Source: an uncultured Gammaproteobacteria bacterium (GTDB taxonomy: Bacteria > Pseudomonadota > Gammaproteobacteria > SZUA-140). Taken from it: a DNA stretch of 6,172 nucleotides. The position numbers were made by a program, and so were the translations under genes. A model generated the notes under the pieces. That model made no database searches. It saw only the letters and a program-made list of their open reading frames with translations, and was not told the origin of the DNA. Shown piece by piece: positions 1 to 6,172 of the stretch; the stretch's first letter is position 1; every line of letters starts with the position of its first letter. The stretch covers positions 1 through 6,172 of the forward strand of contig CALZMY010000266.1 of NCBI GenBank assembly GCA_945788675.1. Reading direction: 5' to 3'.

Positions 1-27
1 AATTTCGGCATTCCCTCACAATATTGA

Positions 28-50
28 CAAAAAAGAGGGCGCTACTCTTT
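28..50 (-). terminator. weak intrinsic terminator-like hairpin after the LolA-like gene
   Basis: On the minus strand, AAAGAG (50-45) and CTCTTT (37-32) can pair across a 7-base loop, and the 3' arm runs into a total of six T residues (34-29). It starts 6 bases after the stop codon of the last gene. The stem is short, A/U-rich, and shares three bases with the T tract, so termination would be weak or partial. The position makes it a plausible end of the operon, but transcription could continue beyond the window. Confidence 0.4.
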
Positions 51-56
51 ATATAC

Positions 57-869
57 TCACCGCTGCTGCTTATACCCTCGTGCCAACGCACGCGGCGTAA
101 ATTCCCGATCCTTCAGGCCAACATTGACCTCAATCTCCTTCACGTCATAAACAATCGTTGAATCAGCTTTGAAATTCTTAATCACTGCTGATTCCCACAC
201 CCACGCACTATCGACCTGTCGCCAGGTGACAAACTGCTTTTTGACCATCTTCATCTCTTTGTCAAAATAGTCGACGCGTTTCTCGACACACTGCTCCCAG
301 TCATCGGCCTTGCTGAACCATGAGATACGTTTACCATAGATAGAACCACTTTTAGGCGTGCTCTCGACCACATAGAACTCTTTGCCTTCAATGGTTCTAA
401 TTTCAACAAAGCGATGATCATCTTCACTGATGTCACGCTCTCGCAGATCATCATCACTGAAGCCCCAGTCCATCTCTTCCGGAGTGCGTTTGGAGATGCG
501 CTTGACGATACGCATTTCAGGTAGATAGACCCATTGATCGGCGAGCCGCTCACTGTTGTTGGTGTAACCCCAACGCATGAAAGCGAGTCCTTTATTATGT
601 GCAGAGGCGGTGTAAAGGACTACCTTGTCGACGATACCATCTTTACCGGCATAATTTTTCCATAGGCGAATGTATTCACTGGTGACCTTTTTGCCATTGG
701 TCAGTGTGCTGGTGACCAGCAGACGTGAACGTTGATCGTCCCCGGCATTTTTATAGTAGCAACGCTGCACGATTTCAGTGCCGCTGAGCGCTGCTGCCAT
801 AACGCTGAATGGGGCGAGTAGCGCCAACATTGTCGCTACAAATATTTTGCTAATGGAGCGGTGACTCAT
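57..869 (-). CDS. LolA-like outer membrane lipoprotein-sorting protein (exported)
   Basis: Predicted periplasmic protein of 270 residues. The N-terminus has a basic start (MSHRSISK), a hydrophobic core (about 9-23) and a likely signal peptidase I site after VMA at residues 23-25. No lipobox cysteine follows, so it is probably soluble rather than a lipoprotein. The mature part is rich in alternating beta-type segments (IRLWKNY, DKVVLYT, QWVYLPEMRIVKRIS) and has the DWGFSDDDL segment (134-142) typical of the LolA-like family annotated as outer membrane lipoprotein-sorting protein (PF17131, from memory). Two cysteines, C37 and C194, could form a disulfide. Family members are beta-barrel-like folds that may bind acyl chains, and are often encoded beside RND/MMPL exporters; the cargo is generally unknown. 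It is not LolA proper, and its role in lipoprotein transport is inferred from fold and from lying 3 bases after lnt. It is the last complete gene in the window. Confidence 0.75.
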   Translation of the reverse strand: MSHRSISKIFVATMLALLAPFSVMAAALSGTEIVQRCYYKNAGDDQRSRLLVTSTLTNGKKVTSEYIRLWKNYAGKDGIVDKVVLYTASAHNKGLAFMRWGYTNNSERLADQWVYLPEMRIVKRISKRTPEEMDWGFSDDDLRERDISEDDHRFVEIRTIEGKEFYVVESTPKSGSIYGKRISWFSKADDWEQCVEKRVDYFDKEMKMVKKQFVTWRQVDSAWVWESAVIKNFKADSTIVYDVKEIEVNVGLKDREFTPRALARGYKQQR

Positions 870-872
870 GAC

Positions 873-2372
873 TCATATAACTCCTGACCGCCGCCGTACT
901 AATGGCACCAGCAACTGCATTATTATCAATATCAATATAGCAAGATTACCCATATATATATAGGGGGTAAAGCCTTCCATGGGCACCACCTCATCACTGA
1001 GCGTGGCCTCTTCAAACTGCGGGGCGACCAACTGGAAACGCCCCTGATGATCGATAATCGCCGAGATGCCGGTATTGGTGGCGCGCAGCATGGCTCGACC
1101 GCTCTCTTTCGCGCGCATGCGTGCTATCTGCAGGTGTTGATGTGGTGCGCTCGAGTCTGAAAACCATGCATCATTACTGACGTTAACCAGCAACGTCGCT
1201 GCAGGCAACTGCATGATCACCTCTTCACCAAAGACATCTTCGAAGCAGATTGAGATACCGACCTTTTGCCCCGCCATCGGCAAGGGTGGCTGATCATGCG
1301 CGCCGGCACTAAAATCGGACATCGGCACCTGAATGACGTTGATGATGGTATCCAGCCATTTTTTCAGTGGCAGATATTCGGTAAACGGTACAAGATGCCG
1401 CTTGTGATAAAAGCCTGTTGCGCTACCGATACTCATCATGCTGTTGTAGTACTGCCGCGTGTCACTATCGAGATAGATCAGCCCCAACAGGATATCGGTG
1501 TTATTACTACGTGCCTCTTCTGCAAGCCCGGCAAGAAAATTAGTCGACTCATGAAAGAAAGCGGGCAGCGCGGTTTCCGGCCAGATAATCAAATCACTCT
1601 CCCAGTTTTCACGGGTGAGTTGCGCATAGAGATCGATGGTCGGTGCCCTCATTGATGGCAACCACTTTAGCTCCTGCGGAATATTGCCCTGCACCAGCGT
1701 AACCCGTAACGGCTCGCCAGCCGGTGACACCCATGTCATTTGATTCGCTAGCAATCCCACGCACCATAGCAGTACCAATCCCACAATATGATGCGACTTC
1801 ACGTTGACATGGATGTTGCGAATCACGATGGCAACGAGTGCCGCACTCATCGCGACTGCAAGTGATACACCATAGACGCCTAATAGCGCTGCAAAACCAC
1901 CGAGTGGCGTATCGATCTGACTGTAGCCCACATTGAGCCACGGGAAACCGGTGAACATCCAGCCACGAATCCATTCGAACAACACCCACACGGCAGGAAA
2001 ACACCACAACAATGCCGCCGTGGGTGACAGTTTAAAGCGTTGACTGAACTTTACTGCAAGCCCTCCCGCCGTCGCAATAAAGGTTGATAGCACCAGTACA
2101 AACATCGCGGTGAGAAACAGTGATAGCGCCAGGCTAACATTGCCGTAGTCATACATACTGATGAAGACCCACGAAACACCCACACCAAACATGCCGACGC
2201 CAAACAACTGGCCTCGCCACAAGGCACGACGCACTGAAGTATCAAGCCAGAGTAAAAAGAGCAGCGCCAGCGAGAAGATCGCCAGGGGATAAAGCGCATA
2301 GGGGGCAAAGGCCAGGGGCAACAGCCCACCTGCGATCAATGCCAACAGGTCTCCCCGCCTCGCAGCGAACAT
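873..2372 (-). CDS. lnt: apolipoprotein N-acyltransferase
   Basis: Inner-membrane enzyme for the last step of bacterial lipoprotein maturation: it transfers an acyl chain from a phospholipid to the N-terminal cysteine amine of diacylated apolipoproteins, usually a prerequisite for Lol export. The protein has 499 residues (E. coli Lnt 512). Hydrophobic segments at about 10-25, 28-43, 55-73, 83-107, 119-138, 157-184 and 196-208, with one near 472-492, bracket a periplasmic nitrilase-like domain (about 222-465). The catalytic triad is visible: E266 in WPETALP, K324 in HKRHLVPFTEYLP and C376 in ISICFEDVFGEE, equivalent to E267, K335 and C387 in E. coli. E332 and E378 are also conserved. SNDAWF (399-404) and ARMRAKESGR (417-426) are further family blocks. 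The ATG lies 4 bases after corC with no clear Shine-Dalgarno sequence, suggesting coupled translation. The TGA is 3 bases before the next gene. Confidence 0.97.
   Translation of the reverse strand: MFAARRGDLLALIAGGLLPLAFAPYALYPLAIFSLALLFLLWLDTSVRRALWRGQLFGVGMFGVGVSWVFISMYDYGNVSLALSLFLTAMFVLVLSTFIATAGGLAVKFSQRFKLSPTAALLWCFPAVWVLFEWIRGWMFTGFPWLNVGYSQIDTPLGGFAALLGVYGVSLAVAMSAALVAIVIRNIHVNVKSHHIVGLVLLWCVGLLANQMTWVSPAGEPLRVTLVQGNIPQELKWLPSMRAPTIDLYAQLTRENWESDLIIWPETALPAFFHESTNFLAGLAEEARSNNTDILLGLIYLDSDTRQYYNSMMSIGSATGFYHKRHLVPFTEYLPLKKWLDTIINVIQVPMSDFSAGAHDQPPLPMAGQKVGISICFEDVFGEEVIMQLPAATLLVNVSNDAWFSDSSAPHQHLQIARMRAKESGRAMLRATNTGISAIIDHQGRFQLVAPQFEEATLSDEVVPMEGFTPYIYMGNLAILILIIMQLLVPLVRRRSGVI
881..885 (-). 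promoter_or_regulatory. ribosome-binding site (AGGAG) for the LolA-like gene
   Basis: AGGAG on the minus strand lies inside the last codons of lnt, 11 bases before the ATG at 869. It supports that ATG as the start of the 270-residue protein and indicates that the gene can be translated from the lnt transcript. Confidence 0.55.
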
Positions 2373-2376
2373 GTGG

Positions 2377-3255
2377 CTACTCGTCCGCGGTGGTGGGCGC
2401 CGCCGTGGCTTCCGTCTTAATATTCATCTGTAATAGATGTAGACGTCGACTATCGGCATGCAACACCTTGAAGCTGAAACGGCCGACCTCACAACGCTCA
2501 CCCCGTTTAGGCAGGTGACCAAACGTGCGCATCATTAACCCACCGATGGTATCGTAGTCTTCATCACTAAAATCACAGCTAAAATATTCATTAAACTCTT
2601 CGACAGGGGTGAGCGCCTTAATCGTGTAGCTCACGTCGCTGTGTTTCATGATGTAACTATCTTCAGCGACATCATGCTCATCGATAATCTCACCGACGAT
2701 CTGCTCCAGTACATCTTCAATCGTCACCAGCCCGTCGATGCCGCCATATTCATCAACCACGATTGCCATGTGACTACGACTGGCACGAAAGTCTTTCAAA
2801 AGCACATTGAGCCGTTTGCTATCGGGAATAAATGCCGCAGGGCGCAACACATCACGCACATTAAATGCCTTGTTTTTACCATCCAGCGCATACGCAAGCA
2901 GGTCTTTTGCCAGCAGAATGCCAACAACCTCATCTTTGCCATCGCCAATCACGGGGAAACGCGAATGGGCAGACCTAATGATCACCGGCAGGGTTTTCTC
3001 CAGAGGGGCATCGCGCTCCACTACCACCATCTGTGCGCGTGGGATCATGATATCCCGCACCTGCATCTCGGAAACTTCCAGCACACCTTCAATCATGGTC
3101 AGCGCATCGGCATCCAGTAGATGGCGCTGCTGAGACTCTCGTAGTGTCTCAATAAGTTCTACACGATCCGCCGGTTCCTGAGTGAATGCCTTCTTCAGTT
3201 TACCAAAGAAGCCATCTTTGCCAGTCGCCGGCTCGGGCGATCGCTCGCCGTTCAT
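2377..3255 (-). CDS. corC: CorC/YbeX CBS-domain protein (magnesium and cobalt efflux/ribosome-associated)
   Basis: Soluble CBS-pair protein of 292 residues, matching E. coli YbeX/CorC in size and layout. In the sequence: a short basic N-terminal region (1-35), two CBS motifs at about 65-125 (RDIMIPRAQM, SAHSRFPVI, GILLAKDLL) and 130-190 (VRDVLRP, HMAIVVDEYGG, GLVTIEDVLEQIVGEI), then a CorC/HlyC C-terminal domain at about 205-283 (DYDTIGGL, FGHLPKRGE, ADSRR). There is no DUF21 membrane domain, so it is the cytosolic form. CorC was named from Salmonella cobalt and magnesium efflux phenotypes; CBS pairs of this type bind adenine nucleotides, and E. coli work links YbeX to ribosome metabolism. 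The molecular activity is not settled. The ATG at 3255 is the only plausible start, since the frame upstream is closed by TGA without another initiation codon. Its stop is 4 bases from the lnt ATG. Confidence 0.95.
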   Translation of the reverse strand: MNGERSPEPATGKDGFFGKLKKAFTQEPADRVELIETLRESQQRHLLDADALTMIEGVLEVSEMQVRDIMIPRAQMVVVERDAPLEKTLPVIIRSAHSRFPVIGDGKDEVVGILLAKDLLAYALDGKNKAFNVRDVLRPAAFIPDSKRLNVLLKDFRASRSHMAIVVDEYGGIDGLVTIEDVLEQIVGEIIDEHDVAEDSYIMKHSDVSYTIKALTPVEEFNEYFSCDFSDEDYDTIGGLMMRTFGHLPKRGERCEVGRFSFKVLHADSRRLHLLQMNIKTEATAAPTTADE

Positions 3256-3314
3256 CGTTTTCCCGTTCCAGGTTTCATCTCTTCTCCGCTGTTCACATCG
3301 TCAATCGTCATCAT
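3252..3314 (-). CDS. possible 20-codon ORF between ybeY and corC
   Basis: The ORF begins one base after the ybeY TAA and encodes MMTIDDVNSGEEMKPGTGKR. A strong Shine-Dalgarno sequence, AAGGAG, sits 9 bases before the first ATG, inside the last ybeY codons. Its TGA overlaps the corC ATG as ATGA, the classic arrangement for translational coupling. It is not an in-frame extension of corC, because the corC frame has a TGA 48-46 bases upstream of its start (3303-3301). I know no family for this peptide. It may be a coupling leader that feeds ribosomes to corC, or a chance reading frame. Confidence 0.35.
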   Translation of the reverse strand: MMTIDDVNSGEEMKPGTGKR

Positions 3315-3315
3315 G

Positions 3316-3807
3316 TTACGCCGCTCCTTCATCCTTGTAGGGATCGTCGAAGCCCAAGTATGCCATGATCTTTCTTTCCAAATCTTCCATTTCAAGCGCA
3401 TCTGCGTCATCAATATGGTCATAACCGCGCAGGTGCAACACGCCATGCACCACCAGATGGGCCCAGTGAGCACGCTGCGCTTTACCCTGCGCGGCTGCCT
3501 CATCCACCACTAATGGCGCGCAGATGATGAGATCTCCGAGCAGTGGCAACGGCACATCAGGCGGCGCTTCAAACGGGAATGACAGCACATTGGTGGGGCC
3601 CTCTTTATCACGATATTGCGCATTGAGCGCCGCGCTTTCGTCCTTTTCGACCAGGCGAATGGTCAGTTGCACCTCCTGCATCTGCCCTTCCAGGGCAGCG
3701 GCTACCCACTGTTCAAAGTCGACCTGGGCGGGTAATGCAAAATCTTCAGGCTGCTGTAAGGCAATTTGCAGGTCCAGTTCCAGATCAGGCGCCAGTTCAG
3801 ACTCCAT
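3316..3807 (-). CDS. ybeY: endoribonuclease YbeY (16S rRNA maturation)
   Basis: Zinc-dependent endoribonuclease of the UPF0054 family, acting in 16S rRNA 3'-end maturation and late ribosome quality control. The metal-binding signature HGVLHLRGYDH is intact at residues 121-131 of the 163-residue form (H121, H125, H131). Other family blocks are TNVLSFPFE (72-80), LLGDLIICAP (89-98) and LGFDDPY (151-157). E. coli YbeY is 155 residues. I chose the ATG at 3807, 7 bases after the phoH stop. A GTG at 3825, overlapping phoH by 11 bases, would add six residues and is also possible. The open frame extends further upstream to 3960, but that part is arginine-rich, antiparallel to nothing conserved, and lies within phoH codons, so it is not translated. 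The family usually begins near LELDLQ (residues 9-14), so this protein has a short acidic N-terminal extension, probably linked to a local repeat. Confidence 0.93.
   Translation of the reverse strand: MESELAPDLELDLQIALQQPEDFALPAQVDFEQWVAAALEGQMQEVQLTIRLVEKDESAALNAQYRDKEGPTNVLSFPFEAPPDVPLPLLGDLIICAPLVVDEAAAQGKAQRAHWAHLVVHGVLHLRGYDHIDDADALEMEDLERKIMAYLGFDDPYKDEGAA
3324..3329 (-). promoter_or_regulatory. strong ribosome-binding site (AAGGAG) at the end of ybeY
   Basis: AAGGAG on the minus strand lies within the last codons of ybeY, 9 bases before the ATG at 3314. It is too distant (about 68 bases) from the corC ATG to serve it directly, so if it works it loads ribosomes onto the 20-codon ORF. 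corC itself has only a weaker purine stretch (GGAACGGGAAAA) before its ATG. Confidence 0.45.
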
Positions 3808-3825
3808 CTCAAACTCAGGCGCCAC
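3766..3825 (-). repeat. imperfect 30-base tandem repeat at the phoH/ybeY junction
   Basis: Two adjacent 30-base units (3825-3796 and 3795-3766 on the minus strand) share the exact 10-mer TGGCGCCTGA, spaced 30 bases apart, and match at 19 of 30 positions, 17 of them in the first 23. In the ybeY frame they give APEFEMESEL followed by APDLELDLQI. The first unit contains the phoH stop codon and the candidate ybeY starts; the second holds the start of the conserved YbeY fold. A tandem duplication is the simplest reading, though similar acidic codons could arise by chance. Confidence 0.45.
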
Positions 3826-4819
3826 GACGGTCGCTCTTGCCCCCCTTCGCGGTCGCCTCCTTATCCTCCTGCGCCGAATAGGCCTGCACGATGAGCTGCA
3901 CCAGCGGGTGGCGTACCACATCTTGCGACATGAAGAAGGTAAAGCTGATCCCTTTAACATCTTTTAGCACTTCAATGACATGACGCAACCCCGAAGCACT
4001 CTCGCGCGGCAGGTCAATCTGGGTGACATCGCCGGTCACTACCACGGTCGAACCAAAACCGATACGGGTCAGGAACATCTTCATCTGTTCGATGGTGGTG
4101 TTTTGTGCCTCGTCGAGAATGATAAACGATTCATTCAAGGTGCGACCACGCATGTAGGCCAGCGGCGCAACCTCAATCACGTTCTGTTCTATCAATTTGG
4201 CGACGCGCTCAAAACCGAGCATCTCGTAAAGTGCATCGTACAACGGCCGCAGGTACGGGTCGATCTTCTGCGCCAGATCGCCCGGCAGAAAACCGAGCCG
4301 CTCACCCGCCTCAACAGCAGGACGCACCAGCAGTATCCGTCGCACCTCTTCGCGCTCCAGCGCCTCAACGGCACAGGCGACGGCGAGATAGGTCTTACCG
4401 GTACCGGCAGGGCCGATACCAAAATTGATTTCGTGCGTCTGGATACGCTCCAGGTATTTCGCCTGGTTGATCCCTCTGCCTGAAATCCCCCCTTTTTTGG
4501 TCTGAATTCGCACGCTATCGGAGACCTGCTGCTGCAGCTCTTTGATCGCTGGTGCGGAATGCAACGCCAGCTGCACCTGTGACGGCGCAAGTGTCGCCCC
4601 ATCAGTCTCATCATAGAGCGACGTGAGTAGACGGCTCGCCTCGATGACGGCATCAGGATTACCAATGATGCGAAATTTATTACCGCGATTACTGATCTCA
4701 ACACCGAAGTGGGCTTCGATCTGCCGGATATGGCCATCAAACTGGCCACATAGCTCTGCCAGACGGTGGTTGTCGACAGGCTCTAAATGTAAATCGTTGG
4801 TTGCTGGGTGCTCACTCAA
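3815..4819 (-). CDS. ybeZ: PhoH-family ATPase (YbeZ)
   Basis: Cytosolic P-loop ATPase of the PhoH family. E. coli YbeZ is reported to interact with YbeY, and a role in RNA/ribosome maturation is likely but not settled. The 334 residues align along their length with E. coli YbeZ as I remember it. The N-terminal region (about 10-70, DNHRLAELCGQFD) is followed by the PhoH domain from about 115. Walker A is GPAGTGKT at 136-143 (K142) and Walker B is FIILDEAQN at 232-240 (D236, E237). Also conserved are RPAVEAGERLGFLPGD (166-181), YMRGRTLN (222-229) and VTGDVTQIDLPR (261-272). The start is a TTG: an in-frame TGA lies only 9 bases upstream and no ATG or GTG occurs within the conserved N-terminus, so TTG is the only usable start in this frame. 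No Shine-Dalgarno sequence precedes it; the upstream bases are C-rich. The stop lies next to or inside the ybeY start region. Confidence 0.95.
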   Translation of the reverse strand: MSEHPATNDLHLEPVDNHRLAELCGQFDGHIRQIEAHFGVEISNRGNKFRIIGNPDAVIEASRLLTSLYDETDGATLAPSQVQLALHSAPAIKELQQQVSDSVRIQTKKGGISGRGINQAKYLERIQTHEINFGIGPAGTGKTYLAVACAVEALEREEVRRILLVRPAVEAGERLGFLPGDLAQKIDPYLRPLYDALYEMLGFERVAKLIEQNVIEVAPLAYMRGRTLNESFIILDEAQNTTIEQMKMFLTRIGFGSTVVVTGDVTQIDLPRESASGLRHVIEVLKDVKGISFTFFMSQDVVRHPLVQLIVQAYSAQEDKEATAKGGKSDRRGA

Positions 4820-4862
4820 GATGGGGGGTCACATAGTTAAAAGGGAAAGAAGACAGGGTCAT
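4812..4862 (-). CDS. possible 16-codon leader ORF upstream of phoH
   Basis: A short ATG ORF encodes MTLSSFPFNYVTPHLE in the miaB-phoH gap. Its ATG is preceded by AGGA at a spacing of 9 bases, a good Shine-Dalgarno sequence, whereas the downstream phoH TTG has none. Its TGA lies 8 bases inside phoH in another frame, so ribosomes ending here could re-initiate at the TTG (inference). Alternatively, loss of one C from the C6 run at 4823-4828 would join this ATG to the phoH frame, making it the true phoH N-terminus and the present frame break a sequence error or a slippage site. I recognise no known peptide. An ORF this short could also be chance. Confidence 0.3.
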   Translation of the reverse strand: MTLSSFPFNYVTPHLE

Positions 4863-4871
4863 TACAAAAAT

Positions 4872-4875
4872 TCCT
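4872..4875 (-). promoter_or_regulatory. ribosome-binding site (AGGA) upstream of phoH
   Basis: AGGA on the minus strand lies 9 bases before the ATG at 4862. It is the only Shine-Dalgarno-like sequence I see between miaB and phoH, and it is too far (over 50 bases) to serve the phoH TTG directly. It therefore favours translation starting at the ATG, either of a leader peptide or of an N-terminally different PhoH. Confidence 0.4.
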
Positions 4876-4887
4876 ATCGACGCACAA

Positions 4888-6172
4888 TTACGCCACATGG
4901 CGGGCGCTGTCTGAAGCGATGACTGTCATCAGCTCGCCCCGTAGCGAGTTGGGCAGCGCCTCGGTGATGCGCACGTCAACAAATTTACCGATCAGTGACG
5001 GTTCGGCGGTGAAATTAACCCAGCGATTGTTCTCAGTACGCCCGGCCAGTTGTGCAGGATCTTTTTTCGAGACCCGCTCAACCAGCACACGCTGCACTGT
5101 GCCAACCATCGACGCGCTGATCGCTGCGGTCATTTCAATAATCCGTTTTTGTAACTCGGCAAGCCGCTGCTGCTTGACGCTATGAGGCACATCATCCGGA
5201 AAAGCCGCCGCCGGGGTACCGGGGCGCGCACTATAGATAAAACTGAAGGAGTGATCAAAGCCAACCTCCTCAATCAACGCCATCGTGGCACGGTGATCTT
5301 CATCCGCCTCACCGGGAAAGCCGATAATAAAATCAGATGACATACTGATATCAGGACGCACTTCGCGCAGACGGCGAATCTTAGACTTATATTCCAGCGC
5401 CGTGTGACCGCGCTTCATCGCACCGAGGATTCGATCGGAACCGCTCTGTACCGGTAGATGAAGATGATTCACCAGCTCTGGCACATCACGAAAGGCCTCA
5501 ATCAGGCTATCGCTGAACTCCACTGGGTGTGAGGTTGTGAAACGGATGCGATCAATGCCATCAATAGAGGCGACATAGGTGATCAGCAGCGCAAGATCCG
5601 CCTCAGTGCCGTCATCCATCACATCACGATAGGCGTTAACATTTTGCCCCAGCAGATTGACTTCACGCACCCCCTGACTGGCAAGCGACGAAACTTCACT
5701 GAGGATATCATCAAACGGTCGACTGAACTCCTCGCCGCGGGTGTAGGGCACCACACAGAAGGTACAATATTTACTGCACCCTTCCATGATCGAAACAAAG
5801 GCAGTCGGGCCATTAGCCTTTGGCGCTGGTAAACAGTCAAATTTTTCGATCTCAGGAAAACTGATATCGATCACAGGCTGGCGCTGCCGCTTCACTTCAT
5901 TCAGCATCTCCGGCAAGCGATGAAAGGTCTGCGGACCAAAGACCAGATCGACATAGGGGGCACGCTCACGAATGGCATCCCCTTCCTGACTCGCCACACA
6001 ACCGCCCACACCAATAACGATGTTGGGCTGCCGCACCTTCAGTTCACGCCAGCGACCCAATTGATGAAAGACCTTCTCTTGCGCCTTTTCACGAATCGAA
6101 CAGGTATTGAGTAGCAGAATATCGGCTTCGTCGCTCGACTCCACCCGTTGTGCGCCGTGCGATGCCCCAAGC
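4888..6172 (-). CDS. miaB: tRNA-2-methylthio-N6-dimethylallyladenosine synthase MiaB, N-terminus outside window
   Basis: Radical-SAM methylthiotransferase that converts i6A37 to ms2i6A37 in tRNAs reading UNN codons; a cytosolic Fe-S enzyme. The frame is open to the right edge: codons upstream of the GTG at 6144 read LGASHGAQR, which continues the family's N-terminal domain. That GTG is therefore internal, not the start. By comparison with E. coli MiaB, about 25 residues are missing, including the first cluster cysteine (WGCQMN). Counting from the GTG codon, the other two N-terminal cluster cysteines are C15 (LLLNTCSIREKA) and C49 (GVGGCVASQEG). The radical-SAM motif CSKYCTFC has C123, C127 and C130. 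The C-terminal TRAM domain spans roughly residues 345-408 (GRTENN...IGKFVDV...NSLRG). The gene ends in TAA, 68 bases before phoH, and heads the translation half of the cluster. Orthology is very secure; only the start is unseen. Confidence 0.97.
   Translation of the reverse strand, partial: LGASHGAQRVESSDEADILLLNTCSIREKAQEKVFHQLGRWRELKVRQPNIVIGVGGCVASQEGDAIRERAPYVDLVFGPQTFHRLPEMLNEVKRQRQPVIDISFPEIEKFDCLPAPKANGPTAFVSIMEGCSKYCTFCVVPYTRGEEFSRPFDDILSEVSSLASQGVREVNLLGQNVNAYRDVMDDGTEADLALLITYVASIDGIDRIRFTTSHPVEFSDSLIEAFRDVPELVNHLHLPVQSGSDRILGAMKRGHTALEYKSKIRRLREVRPDISMSSDFIIGFPGEADEDHRATMALIEEVGFDHSFSFIYSARPGTPAAAFPDDVPHSVKQQRLAELQKRIIEMTAAISASMVGTVQRVLVERVSKKDPAQLAGRTENNRWVNFTAEPSLIGKFVDVRITEALPNSLRGELMTVIASDSARHVA

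Noticed and set aside
1..20. GAGGGAATGCCG on the minus strand near the left edge as the start of another gene.
   Set aside because: GAGGG is only about one base from the ATG, too close for a normal ribosome-binding site, and only two codons are visible before the window ends.
3808..3960. The upstream open extension of the ybeY frame, which would give a 214-residue protein starting at 3960.
   Set aside because: The added residues are cysteine- and arginine-rich, lie within conserved phoH coding sequence, and have no counterpart in the YbeY family.
3524..3967. A 147-codon plus-strand ORF opposite ybeY and the phoH end, together with other long plus-strand frames such as 3980-4483 and 2641-3120.
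   Set aside because: They are antisense to well-conserved genes, have no recognisable domains, and their composition reflects the complementary codons of those genes.
4818..4828. CCCCATCT on the minus strand, resembling the -10 element of heat-shock (sigma-32) promoters, which are known for the ybeZYX-lnt operon in E. coli.
   Set aside because: No CTTGAA-like -35 element lies at a proper spacing, and transcription would start within the first codons of phoH, beyond its TTG, so it could not produce a full phoH message.
4860..4887. TTGTGC, 17 bases, TAATGA on the minus strand as a possible sigma-70 promoter for phoH.
   Set aside because: Each hexamer matches its consensus at only about two or three positions; this is no better than chance.
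6142..6144. GTG as the miaB start codon.
   Set aside because: Codons upstream continue the MiaB N-terminal domain in frame to the window edge, and the first cluster cysteine region would be missing from a protein starting here.

Overview
The window is one uninterrupted minus-strand gene cluster from what looks like a gammaproteobacterium. The order, read 5' to 3' on the minus strand, is miaB (partial) - phoH/ybeZ - ybeY - corC/ybeX - lnt - a LolA-like periplasmic protein gene. The first five genes match the miaB-ybeZYX-lnt order known from Escherichia coli, and the proteins resemble the E. coli ones as I remember them (no alignment was run). The codons and the moderate base composition do not allow a genus call. 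The last gene is not part of the E. coli locus.

Layout from right to left: miaB (4888-6172) runs off the right edge and lacks about 25 N-terminal residues. A 68-base gap follows; it holds a possible 16-codon leader ORF with its own ribosome-binding site. phoH (3815-4819) begins at a TTG with no visible Shine-Dalgarno sequence. ybeY (3316-3807) follows within a few bases, and its first codons lie in an imperfect 30-base tandem repeat. A 60-base gap holds a possible 20-codon ORF with a strong ribosome-binding site that ends on the corC start codon. corC (2377-3255), lnt (873-2372) and the LolA-like gene (57-869) are separated by only 4 and 3 bases. A weak intrinsic-terminator-like hairpin lies at 28-50, after the last gene. 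No intergenic stretch exceeds 70 bases, and I see no RNA genes, mobile elements, CRISPR arrays or credible plus-strand genes.

The genes fall into two functional groups. MiaB (tRNA A37 methylthiolation), the PhoH ATPase, YbeY (16S rRNA 3'-end maturation and ribosome quality control) and CorC/YbeX (CBS-domain protein linked to Mg/Co and ribosome physiology) serve translation. Lnt and the LolA-like protein serve the envelope: Lnt adds the third acyl chain to lipoproteins, and the last protein has a signal peptide and resembles the LolA-like outer-membrane lipoprotein-sorting family. The spacing suggests one transcript with translational coupling.

Most of this is a conserved housekeeping operon, and I do not see a new defence, mobile or regulatory system. 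The points worth a second look are the two short leader ORFs with good ribosome-binding sites, the non-canonical phoH start beside a C6 run, the repeat at the phoH/ybeY junction, and the tight attachment of a LolA-like gene to lnt.
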